From: Astrocystis sublimbata
Taxonomy: Eukaryota > Ascomycota > Sordariomycetes > Xylariales > Xylariaceae
Assembly: GCA_022453515.1 (NCBI GenBank)
Contig: JAJNNY010000082.1
Span: 62,001 to 126,000 of the forward strand
Reading direction: 5' to 3'
DNA: 64,000 bases
A program made the position numbers and the translations under genes. Each line of letters starts with the position of its first letter. Position 1 is the stretch's first letter. This document shows, one piece after another, positions 12,016 through 23,011 of this stretch. The notes below the pieces were generated by a model, which ran no database searches, had not been told where the DNA came from, and saw nothing but the letters and a program-made list of their open reading frames with translations.

Positions 12016-13236
12016 TCAAGCATTCATATCCTGTTGGACCCAATCATTGAGCTGTGACTCGAGCTCGTCGTCGTTCATGTCTGTAGATGGCGCTGTACCT
12101 TGCCACCAAAGATAGTTTTGGTCTTGCCTTTTCCTGAGGGCGATCTCGATAGGCGAGCAGCCAGCGATGGGGCTTAGGTAGAATAGGTGGGACACGATAT
12201 TCAGGCCGAGCGTCAGGGCGTTGCAGCCGAGCGCCTTGACACCGTCGCATATTTTGATGTCATCAACCGTATAATCGGTCTTGAAGGCGCCACCTCCCGA
12301 CAGCCAGAATTCTGGCGTCGTGTGCGCGTAGTTGAAGATAATGGGTGGTAATCGGGGGACGGGGTCATCCAAATGTGTCACGCGCCATTCAATCCCGGGC
12401 TGTCCCGAAACGAACTCTGCAAACGCAGCATTGCCAACACGGGGACTGCCAAAGTTTATGATGTCTACCTCGAGGCCCTGCTGCCGAGCGTATGCGGCGC
12501 CTAGTGAACTGACAGCTGCCCCCAGAGAGTGGCCTGTAAATACGATCCTGTACGCCGGGTTCGCATCCTTGGCGGCCTTCACAGCAGCCAGAGTGGTGTC
12601 GCTGATCTCGTCCCAAGCTGTGGCAAAGCCGGAGTGGACTTTACAGCCAGATCCAAGATCGCAATCTCGTTGGTTGAACGTTAAGCTGGGATGAATATGA
12701 GTACTGTGCTTGCCATGATCTTTGGGCTGGTTTCACCGCAACTCACTCAGTGATCCAGTTACGCAAGGAGTGAGATCCTCGAATGGATGCCACGATTACT
12801 TGGTTCTTTGCGTCCGTAGACACAAATCCTTGTATATCTGTCTTCGAACCCCTGGTTCGGTGTAAGTTGAGCCTTCCACACACGCAGCAAATGGATCGAG
12901 GAGACAGGAAACCGTACTTGTAGGTGGCAGTGATCTGAGCGCCAGCGGCGGTGACATCGGGGCAAGCGTTTCCACCGCAAGTCACGATAGAGCCAACGGG
13001 GCTCCCACTGTTGCAATACGATGCGCCTGCATATTGCGAATAGAGCTTGAATTCATCCAACATGTCAGATGAAACAGCCGCTGATCATCTCAGTCAGTTC
13101 CATGTACTTTCTTCGCCAGCCGTAGGCTTTCGGGAGGCATCAACACACCTCTCTCGCCAAGTATAGTGCTCGGTGCTGTCAAAGGCGAACCAGCTGCGGT
13201 GAGCGCAAAGCTCGATATGAGATTGAATGGTTTCAT
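12016..13236 (-). CDS. Secreted class 3 lipase (fungal lipase/feruloyl esterase-like fold)
   Basis: Complement of 13149-13236, 12918-13080, 12747-12851 and 12016-12685; 341 residues. Introns are 61-68 bp with canonical ends, and every phase agrees. The N-terminus (MKPFNLISSFALTAAGSPL) looks like a signal peptide, followed by a short pro-like segment ending GER and the class 3 opening DMLDEFKLYSQYAGASYC. The nucleophile elbow GHSLG places the catalytic Ser at 172. DDPVPRLPP gives the likely Asp226, and SHLFYL gives the likely His285. Cysteines in the CDLGSGC and DGVKALGC regions suggest disulphides of an extracellular enzyme. The fold hydrolyses acylglycerols or feruloyl esters; which applies here cannot be decided. 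Confidence 0.93.
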
Positions 13237-16200
13237 CTTGGAGCTCGTGTCTTAGTGAAGAGATGACGCAGAGAGAATGAGGTTCGAAATCAAATCGCAT
13301 CCGCACTCGAAACCAGGAGCTTGTTCGACGCAGACGTCTAGTGGGGAATCTTCATCCCATAGTCGAGGATGTGGCAGCGAATTTATAATAATGATGAGGG
13401 TTGCATTTCATGATCACGACGGATCGCAGCGGCACGCGCGAGAGATCGAGGCGACCTATAATAGGAATAGCACCCTGGCCATGGTTATGGTTCATGGTTG
13501 CCTCTCGTCTGAGGTATCGTCTGAGATACTTTCGAGGGGCAGGACAGGCACCGCACGGGGTACGAATGTCTTACACAAGGGGAATTTGTCTTGAAACGGA
13601 ATGGCGGTGCCGGGTTGCGAACTGCGGCGTGGAAGCATCCTAACAGATGCAGCACTTTGTGCCGTCCTCGGGGCATTTCTCGGCATCATGACGATCGTAG
13701 CTCGCTTTTCTGCATGGTGTAGTTTGTCAATAGGCGTTGGATTCGTAAGGGCTAAGGTAGTTGACTAGGCATAGTATCGGTGAACGTTGCGTACCCTCCC
13801 TCGTCCTCCTAGCCCTCCATGCTTTGTGTCCAAACACCTTGATGAACGGGTGAGGATTGACCGGGATGATTGCCGCATTCGGGCCACCCAGGGGTCCTTG
13901 GCTCACTCCTTCGCGTGGGGTAGCGCAGACGCTCCGCAATGATGCATATGTCAAAGCCACGCGGCCAATTTCCGTCCACGAACAGATGTTTCGTGATTCA
14001 ACCACGCCTCAAAAATAACGGCATAGCCTTACCCCCTGGACACTTCTCCATGTACATGTCCACTGCAGCAGGAGAAGATGTGACGATATAACGAGGGAAA
14101 AATGGCTGAAGAACTTGAGAAAAGAAAGAGTTGGATTATCAAACACACAGCTAAATCTACATGTATTTCAAAGCCTTGACAACCCAGCGTGTCAGCGTTG
14201 TGTCGCCGCTGCGCCCCACCGTGAGCGGTAAGGAGCACATCACACAGGTAGGGAGAGGATCGAGTGTAGCGAATATGCTGTGTAGCCCTATGCGATTAGA
14301 CTGTCTCGACTGTGAACCGCGCGTGAGGATGCGGTGCCGCCAGGTCCATCTGTTCGGAAACCGGGAAAGGGCCGCTCGATTTGTTCTCGCGCTGCATCGT
14401 GACCTGTCTGGTCATATACACCTTCTATTCTTGTCGTTGTTGCCCGAAATGCTGCATGCCAATATTCGGTGATCTCTTCGCAGAGGGCGCTTATTTGTGA
14501 CTAGTGCCAGCCCTCCGGGTCAGCAACAGCTACCTAGTGACTAATAACGATCATTATGCTAGGTAGGTAGAGAAACCGAATACCTTGCTTCGTACAACTT
14601 CCTCCTTTCCCAATCAGCTACCTACAGTTCGGCTGTAGTCTCGACTTCACATGAGCCTACAATGTCTAAGGTCGAAATATATATCTGCCAGTAGTGATCT
14701 GAGACCTGTCTATTCTAATCATAACCAATATATAGTTAGTAAGGTTCCAGGAGGTTAAATGCAGTGCTTGATAGAATCGCCTGGTAAGTGTAGCAAAGCA
14801 AACTCAGAGGCTTATCATGTTCGTTAGGTTGCATCAGACTTCCCGTCTTTCCATCTATCCGAGTCAGACATCCCTCGAGTGATTTTGAATCCTCCACGCT
14901 CAAGTGCAGATTGTAAATATCTAGCGCTTGTGCGAGGTGACACTCAGCAACGCCACTTCAGCCGCTTGCTTGTCAGACATAAATTTGCTCTCCTATGGAT
15001 GTGTATGTATGTACATGCACATTCGATGCCGAGCTGGCATGTGATTGTTGGACATATCCACGCAGCACAAGATGAACATCATCATGATATGGCATGCAAT
15101 AATTTCCAAGCGCTGCCATTGTATGCACCCCACAACATTCTCCCTTGCCCGTACGTACCTTAACATGATTTAGGAAGGTACCTAAGTACCGAAATCCGGG
15201 GAAACTGTTGCTAGCAAGCCGTCTTAACCTAGTTCCTGTTAACGCTGTTCGAAATATCTGTCTATACCTAGGTAGGTAAGTAGGTAGGTACTAGGAGGTA
15301 TTGTTTGAGCAAAATATGAAATGGGATGAAAAAGGAATGGGAGACCGTCCCATCTTCTGTCCTATCAGCATTTCGCGTAGCGCCCATAGTCGCCCATCGC
15401 GGTATTCCGACATTTGAATGGCCGCAGCTCTACACCTAGCCCAGCCAGTAAATATCCTACATCCTCGGCAGTTCAGCATTCTAAGATATACTGCAGGAAC
15501 GCACACTGCCATCTGATCTAAGTAAACAAAAGTACCACGCGACACTGCTGAGGTAATAGAACATAGAGCTGAGGTTCGTTCCCACCTGCACACTTCTCCA
15601 GCCACCCAATTAAGTAGACGAACGAACGATACAAGGCAATTGGCTGGCTTCATGTGCGTGCGCTACCCGGTTATGGCAAGTGTATTCTGCTATGCAGCTG
15701 ATATTGGTCACGATGTAGCAGTAGCGGCCAGAGCATACCAGGTTTCCCCGCAACAACATCCAAAGATGCCTTGGCCCGCTTGGGTCGTCATAATCCCTAG
15801 GCACGCCAGGGTCCATTATTCCACAGGTCAAATGACCTACCCGTGTGTACTCCAGGTAGGTAGGTAGTGTCCAGGTGTACATAGTACATTCATGAGCTGG
15901 TGTTCTTGATAAATAGGAACCGCTGCCTTTCGGCACACGCAGCTCCAATCGTTGACTTAGCTCACCTCCCTACTAATAGCTACCTATGTACGATAGGTCT
16001 TCCTTTTCCCACGCCTAGCGCTTACCACATTTGATCACCGGCAAAGCAGCTAAGCAGCCGAGCAAATTGGTTGTGGTTGCTATTGAGGCCAGGAAAACCT
16101 GTTCTATCTTTCAGCTTTGACCATCCAACGACAGTGTGGCACTTGGCGATTATGGCCAATTAAATCAAAGACTTTCGGAACCAACCGTTATTTCGAACGT

Positions 16201-17362
16201 TTGCCATCAAGTAGGACACGATAACCCGGTCCAAACGATGGATATCACGGTTTTTCAGAAAGTACATCAACAACTTGGCTAGTTTGTCAACCTGTCTCCT
16301 TGGTATTTATGCGCCGCCGTTTGCTGAACAGGGAGGAAATACACATACAAATTCAGCTGCCGGTACGTGATTCTCCTCAGACCGTGCCACAGCCCAAAGG
16401 GCTAGTACGGCACGATTCAGGTTCACCAGGGCCCATGTCCGAGGGGAAGAGGGGAACCGGGGCGAACCGGAGCTTTTTTCGTGGACGGGTCCCATTCGAA
16501 GGATGGAAAGAAAATAGAACAATTAGAAGACCATCCGAGCCATCGTCGCGGTCGTGCCGTTTCTGTGCTCAAGGGGAGAAAGTGCAGATGGTAGCATTCC
16601 GACACAACCGGACTCTGCTTGATTGAGATCGGCCATACCCATTATGGCATAAAAGTCTTGGCCATGATGCGACCCAGCCCTGACCCAAGATCCGCTTTGC
16701 TCAATCTTTTTCTCCCCCGAGATTCAGCCAAGGACCCATACTCAGCCCATGGCGCAAGCCATAGCCGGATAGCGTCGCTTCTGCATCCGTATACGGCACC
16801 CGAGCGTTCTTCGCTTGAAGGTTGGCGAGGTGACAAGGTTGGGCACCAGGCGCAGATTATCAAGATGAACGCTTTAAGAAAGGCTCGTATGCAAGGGCAG
16901 ATATATACAGGCTATATCCCCTGTCGATGACGATATTCGGTGACTTTCGTCTCCCACCTCATCCACTTTAACGGTACCTGTAACCCGCCTGTACACTACC
17001 GAAGTCGAGTAGACCTGTTAGACTCCGGCAGCAGGCTGGATCGCCCACGTGAAGGTTGCCCCATGAGGGCAATTAAGACTAGGTTTCCTGGCTCCCACGA
17101 TATTTGTAATCTCCGGATGGTACAACATTAATGCTGCAAGGGGATGCAGAAGGACCATATGTCTAAGAGCAAAATACTGTATATAGTCTAGGAAATCCAA
17201 TCTTCATAGTCCGCGCATTCTATTTTCTTTTTAGCTTGTGTCTTTAATTCCCAGCGGACCGGCACCCCCGTAAAGCCATACCGACGCGAGAATTCTGAGG
17301 CAGGGGAGCTAGGCAATTCTTTTATTTAATAACCCCCATTTCTCATTATTACATAATTCGTA
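13237..17362. other. 4.1-kb gene-poor intergenic region
   Basis: I find no recognisable gene on either strand; the longest ORFs (about 100-120 codons) lack family motifs. The region contains several TAGGTAGG palindromic clusters (14560-14572, 15265-15300, 15853-15869) and AT-rich patches near 14680-14745. The last 130 bp before the GH3 start are T-rich and probably the core promoter. It lies between the divergent lipase and GH3 genes. Confidence 0.5.
15265..15300. repeat. Representative TAGG/CCTA dispersed motif cluster
   Basis: This cluster reads as repeated TAGG units around a self-complementary CCTAGG core. Similar strings occur at about 2691-2710, 3842-3862, 14560-14572, 15853-15869, 21640-21690, 22440-22575, 31273-31293, 31329-31345, 35570-35730, 35960-36035, 36289-36312 and 39444-39470, with the mirror copy of the last near 61035. 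Those I located are in intergenic DNA, not exons. Confidence 0.8.
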
Positions 17363-20335
17363 ATGTTCAATTCGGAGTCGCCTTCGGGCCTCCGCAGCCG
17401 CGGTGTCGCGTGTTTGGCACTGCTTCTGCCTTCGCTAGCGTCAGCCGCCGCTTTAGACTCCCGCGATCCTGTCCCGGCCGGATACGCCTCTCCGCCGTAT
17501 TATCCGGCGCCATACGGCGGATGGGACGATGATTGGAGCGAAGCTTATACGAAAGCCACGGCGCTAGTCTCGCGCATGACGGTGGCTGAGAAAGTCAACA
17601 TCACTGCCGGAACTGGTCTTTTTATGGTAAGCACTAATCTCTTTGGCTGCGCTCCTCGAGCCTCAATCTTATTCCACTTCACACTTTGGGATGCATGAAG
17701 GTTAACAATAACCGCTTTAGGGTACGTGAGACTCGGACTCTAGACTGTGAGGCAACTTGGAGTAACCAATTTAACCATTCTTTCAAACAGGAAGATGTGT
17801 AGGAAACACGGGCAGCGCCCCGCGCGTGGGCTTCCCACAACTGTGTCTACAAGACGGACCGCTAGGTGTCCGAACAACAGGCAATATCACTGCCTTCCCT
17901 GCAGGCATCACTACCGGCGCAACATGGAGTAAAGAGCTGATGTACGAGCGCGGTGTGGCTCTGGGAGAGGAATTCAGGGGTAAAGGTGTGAACTTCTACC
18001 TGGGACCGTCTGTCGGCTCCCTTGGTAGACAGCCGCGAGGTGGACGGAGTTGGGAGGGCTTCGGCTCGGACCCCGTGCTCCAGGCCGTCGCGGGCGCGGA
18101 GACGATCAAGGGCGTGCAAGAGCAGGGAGTAATTGCGACATTGAAGCACTTCATTGCCAACGAACAGGAGCTGTACCGCATGTACAACCCCTTCCAGCAA
18201 GCCTACAGCGCCAATATCGGTATGTTCTGCCGTGCGACAAAGAAACCGCGGGTGTGTTTTGTTAACTTGGCAGTGAAGACGACCGCACTCTTCATGAGCT
18301 GTACCTCTGGCCCTTCGCAGCTGGTGTCAAAGCCGGCACAGGCGCTGTGATGACTGCGTACAACGCTGTAGGTGGAACTGTAGGAAGACCCTCGAAGCCA
18401 TGCCCCTAGCTAACGACTCCCAAACAGGTGAACGGATCCGCCTGCTCTCAAAACGCATATCTCATCAATGGTCTTTTGAAGGAGGAGCTAGGTTTCCAAG
18501 GTCTTGTCATGACGGATTGGCTGGCACAGATTTCAGGGGTCGGGTCCGCTCTCGCTGGCTTGGACATGTCGATGCCAGGTGACACTGTGGGCAACAACGT
18601 GCCGCTCTTCGGGTACAGCAACTGGCAGTATGAGCTCACGCGCTCGGTGCTCAACGGCTCGGTACCCGTAGACCGTCTCAACGACATGGCGACGCGTATC
18701 GCGGCAACCTGGTATAAGCTGGGCCAGGATGCACCCGATTACCCGCCTCCCAATTTCTCGTCCAACACGAAGGATCGCGAGGGGCCTCTATACCCGGGAG
18801 CACTGATATCGCCCAAGGGAGTGGTGAACGAGAATATCAATGTGCAAGGAGACCACAAAACGGTCGCGAAGCAGGTCGCGCAGGAGGCTATCACGCTACT
18901 CAAGAATGCTGACAACTTCCTGCCGCTGACAACGTCAATGCCCCTGTTTGTATTTGGCACTGACGCCCAGGCCGACCCCAAAGGAATCAACTCGTGCACC
19001 GACAAGAGTTGCAACCGCGGGCTTCTCGGCATGGGCTGGGGTTCCGGGAGTGCCGACTATCCATACCTGGATGACCCGATCAGCTCGTTACGACGCAAGG
19101 CCACCAACGTAACGTACTACGACTCAGACAACTTCCCAAAGAAGGTGCCCCTGCCGCTCGCCGGCGATGTTGGTATTGTATTCATCAACTCGGACGCGGG
19201 TGAGAACTCGTACACAGCAGAGAACAACCACGGCGATCGAGATTCAGACGGACTGTCCGCATGGCACAAAGGCGATGAGCTCGTCAAGAAGGCCGCGGAG
19301 ACTTACGACCAGGTCGTGGTTGTAGTGCACACTGTTGGTCCGATCATCATGGAGCCCTGGATCGATATGCCATCCGTCAAGGCCGTGCTGGTAGCCCACC
19401 TGCCAGGACAAGAGGCGGGCGATTCGCTGACCGAGGTGCTATTTGGCGAGGTCTCGCCCAGCGGCCACCTGCCCTATACCATTCCTGTCTCCGAGGACGA
19501 CTACCCGTCGAGCGTGGCCCTCAAATCGACACCCAAGCTCAGCCAGATCCAGGACATGTACACCGAGGGCGTGTACATCGATTACCGCCACTTCAACAAA
19601 GCGGGCGTGAAGCCGCGCTTTGCCTTCGGCCACGGCCTGAGCTACGCCAGCTTCAGCTTCTCCAACGCCACCATCTCGCGCACAGGCGAGGACATGTCCT
19701 CGATCCCAGCTGCGCGCCCTTCGAAGCCCACGTCGCCTATCGCGGACATCGACAGCTCCCTGCCGGATGCCGCAGACGCGTACTACCCCAAGGGCTTCAA
19801 CAAGATTTGGCGGTACCTGTACTCGTGGCTGGACAAGGGCGAGGCGGACAAAGCACACGCAATCGGCGCGGCCGGGACCAAGAAGTACCCGTACCCGACA
19901 GGCTACTCGACGACGCAGAAGACCGACGGCGCACCCGGCGGCGGCGCGAGTGGCGGGAACCCGGCCTTGTTCGAGGTCGCGTACACGCTGTCTGTGACTG
20001 TCACCAACGAAGGGACGACCAAGGCGTCGGGCAAGGCCGTCGCGCAGGCGTATGTCAAGTTCCCCGAAGCCGCCGATAATGGCGGGTTCGACACGCCTCT
20101 CATTCAGCTCCGCGACTTCGCCAAGTCGGCGTCGCTCGCGCCCGGCGAGAGTGCAACACTGAAGCTGCAGCTGGACCGGAAGGATGTCAGTGTGTGGGAC
20201 ACCGAGTCTCAAAACTGGATCGTGCCAAATCCCAAGGGCAGATATGGGGTGTGGATAGGCCAGTCGAGCGACGACTTGAGTGTCGTTTGCTATACAGATA
20301 CTCTGGCGTGCGAAGACGGCGCTCAAGGTCCTTGA
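17363..20335 (+). CDS. Secreted GH3 beta-glucosidase with a probable 1-nt micro-exon
   Basis: Model: exons 17363-17626, 17721-17721, 17791-18219, 18279-18367 and 18428-20335; 896 residues. The N-terminus has a signal peptide (hydrophobic [12 protein letters not shown]). GH3 N-terminal domain motifs follow: [43 protein letters not shown] and [11 protein letters not shown]. The nucleophile loop is VMTDW, with Asp291 as predicted catalytic Asp. The GH3 C-terminal domain ([31 protein letters not shown]) and an FnIII-like domain ([12 protein letters not shown], then VTVTNEGT) complete the family architecture. Enzymes of this type release glucose from cellobiose and other beta-glucosides outside the cell. 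The join at 17626/17721/17791 rests on restoring the conserved MGxCVGNTG reading. The acceptor at 18278 is AAG rather than the upstream CAG, chosen because it restores [14 protein letters not shown]. Confidence 0.92.
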
Positions 20336-20818
20336 AAAAGAGGCTGCAGTGGGAAAGACAGGATCTATATTAACCTCATGTGACTGCAATGTCGTAATAC
20401 ATCATGGACTCGATCATGTGGTCGTTGTCCGATTATATATAAATATATGAATATGCTAGTATCAACTCCATGATTGCCTGCTAAATGTGGAAAGGGGACA
20501 TTTTACAAAATGGCAGGTTCTCACCCATCTTATTCCAATTTCTTTTACATTTGTTTGAAGAGCTCATAGCGTTCACTTCTGACGAGCGCATGGCATCCAT
20601 TCCGACAAGGCTAGGTCGATAACGCGGCGTTAATATACAATTGCATACAATGACAACAGGAGGCACCCTCGTCCGCGAATATTCGATGCCCACACAGTTG
20701 CAATACAAGTCGAGTCCCTCTCCTCTGCATTGCCATGCACATCCACCCGAACGCGGTTCCGTCCGTACAGACTTTGGACGCGCACCGATGACTCCACAGC
20801 CATCCTTCAAGGAGGCAG
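20336..20818. other. Intergenic region between convergent GH3 and MRPL34
   Basis: 3' flanks of two convergent genes. An AT-rich stretch at about 20433-20460 may belong to the GH3 transcript end. A minus-strand ORF of 242 codons (20481-21209) overlaps MRPL34 in another frame and shows no family motif, so it is not annotated. Confidence 0.55.
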
Positions 20819-21367
20819 TTACATAGACAACACTGTCCGTTTCTTGTCTTTGCGATGCTGTAGTGTCTTTCGGCCATTTCGTTTCCTCAGACGACTCAAA
20901 AATCCATGACGTCTCTTGCGCACGAGCCGGCTCGACCTTGCCATCGTCGGTCTTGGACCGCATCGGATCTGTTGGGGGCCTGCGAGCGCGGGATGTGCGG
21001 TGATTGTTGACCTGGGCACAAGGTCTAAGACCGCCCCGGCGGCATTGTTTATGCCAACCGGTGATGTCGTCGTGGGCAGGCGGGAGAGGAGCGTGTTGCC
21101 GCTGTTGCATGGACGAAAGACGCTGCTGTCCAGGGCGGTGATGGAGGGACGGAGACGTGGCAAGGAAGAGAAAGATCTGTCGCGAGCGAGCAGTGTCAGC
21201 TGGAGTCATCTCAATTGGCCACTACAAGAAGAAGAAAAAAGGAAGAAAAAAAGCCAAGAATCATACCGTTTTGTGGCCAGCGTTTGCGTGGTTGTGCTGG
21301 TCTGGCGATTCCGCGCGATTGCCAGAGCTGCTCGTGCAGTCGACGGGGTGAGGCGCCAAGATGACAT
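20819..21367 (-). CDS. MRPL34: Mitochondrial large-subunit ribosomal protein bL34m
   Basis: Complement of 21267-21367 and 20819-21176; 152 residues. The intron 21177-21266 has a GTATGA donor, a CTGAC branch and a GACAG acceptor, with phase 2 on both sides. Exon 1 encodes a Ser/Arg/Ala/Thr-rich, acid-free N-terminus (MSSWRLTPSTARAALAIARN) like a mitochondrial presequence. The C-terminal ~45 residues carry the bL34 signature: SRLVRKRRHGFLSRLRKRNG, then RKTLQHRKDKKRTVLS. bL34m binds 23S-type rRNA domain III in the mitoribosome large subunit; this is family knowledge. The protein is split between two frames and is easy to miss by ORF inspection. Confidence 0.87.
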
Positions 21368-23011
21368 TGTGGCTGCTCCTACGAGGTTCGCTGTCGGCTT
21401 CACTTGTCGGACGCCTTTCGACGCAACCTGGAATATCGCGCGTGCGCAGTGCGATACGGTGCGACAACCTGGGGCAAGTGAATACTGAAGCGATCCGTTG
21501 TCGGTCAATTGATACTCATGTACCTACCTTACCTAAGGTAACTTAGGACCTCCATGTAAGTAGTAGAATCAGGAAGCCCAGGATTTACAGGTCCAGACTG
21601 GAACGGCTGGTGCCAGTTGCCAGTCAGTATCTAGGCTAGCTACATGTAGGTAGGCCCGTAAGTACCTAGGTAGCCTGCTAGGCACTTGCAACCCCGTAAG
21701 TTGGTTCTATCAATCTATTTGCTGTGGTTTGGCCATCCACGGATAGCAGAATTCAACTTGCCATATATGTAGATGATGGATGCACCGACAGAGCGCCAAG
21801 CCGAAATACCTACCTACATGTAGATACACGTAGTCTTGAACCCCGTAACAAATACACAGATCCCACAACGCAGCCGTCTTCACACCCTGCATCAATATAT
21901 ACCTACCTATCTGTGCGACAAATTGTATCCGCAATGTTGGGGCTATTCAGGACACTAACAAGCTGAGATTGAATTTCCGCCGCTCAATCTCACCTGGTGG
22001 ATCTCCAGTAACAAAAGTCCATTTGAATCCACTCCTCTTCTTCTCAACCCCATCGATGGATGGCTGGCAATTCAATCGTCATATGGTGACGGAATTGATC
22101 ATGCTCCGAGACATCACATTCAGGTGGTCAAGCAGAGTGCATGTCAAATTCGGGACGTAGATGAGGATCAATCTTCCTCATGGCAGGGCACGAGGCACCC
22201 GCACACAATGAAAATCAAGTTGAACATCAAAAATTGCGTCCGGTACGATCCCGAAGGATAATACAGAGCGGTCGACTCCGCGCTGTGCAATGCAGGTCTC
22301 TCACACTACTACTCGAAATTCAGGAGCTTCAAGCAGTCGAACAAGGTAAGTATGAAGAAGAGAAGGGAAAGAAATAAGTGAAGAGGTGGGAGGCGGGCTC
22401 AGTTTATATGCTTCTCTGGAGGCGGTGTGGCAGGGCGGCAGAATTACCTGCCTAGGTACATAGATACCCACCTAGATTAAAGGTGGTACTGAGGCAGGCG
22501 CACGGATCACCTATAGGTAGGTACATAGGTAGGAAACCACAGCCTTATCTAAATACATACATGTAGGTATGTACCTAGCCACCCCCCACTGGACGCGCCT
22601 TCTGCAGAGCTGTCTCTCGCGTTTCCCATTTACGCGTTGTGAAGTGGAGATGCCATGCCTTGAGCCCCGTTGGTAGGTACTACCCGTATCACTCACTCAC
22701 TACCTCCCGTTTACTTCACACTTTCCGGGCAGTGACGATTGTCTACGTTGCCCCTGCAAAGCAATCTGGGGGGTCACCGACATACCGATAGCACCTGGAG
22801 CTCGCTCGCAGTAATGGCCTCCTGCCCTCGTTGACTTCTTCTTCTGCACAATTAATTACTGTTGCTGTACATCTCACATCTCGTCATCCCACTGCATTGC
22901 CCATCATTCCAATCTGGTAACCCAGGCGACCTCGGTTCTCAGGGCTCTCACCTCCATATTATCCTATTTACCACATCGCCAACGACTTCCGACATTTACA
23001 CTCTCGATTCC
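21368..23011. other. Intergenic region between MRPL34 and RLF2
   Basis: Divergent promoters with no recognised gene. It is rich in TAGGTAGG/CCTACCTA strings (about 21520-21545, 21640-21680, 21808-21820, 21900-21910, 22440-22580). Confidence 0.5.

Noticed and set aside
18271..18278. CAG at 18271-18273 as GH3 intron acceptor
   Set aside because: It shifts the frame away from [13 protein letters not shown]; the AAG at 18276-18278 keeps it.
19439..20389. 316-codon ORF on the minus strand opposite GH3 exon 5
   Set aside because: Arg/Gly-rich shadow of a GC-rich coding strand; no family motif, and the plus strand clearly encodes the GH3 C-terminal domains.
20481..21209. 242-codon minus-strand ORF
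   Set aside because: Overlaps bL34m in another frame; no recognisable domain, and composition looks non-coding.
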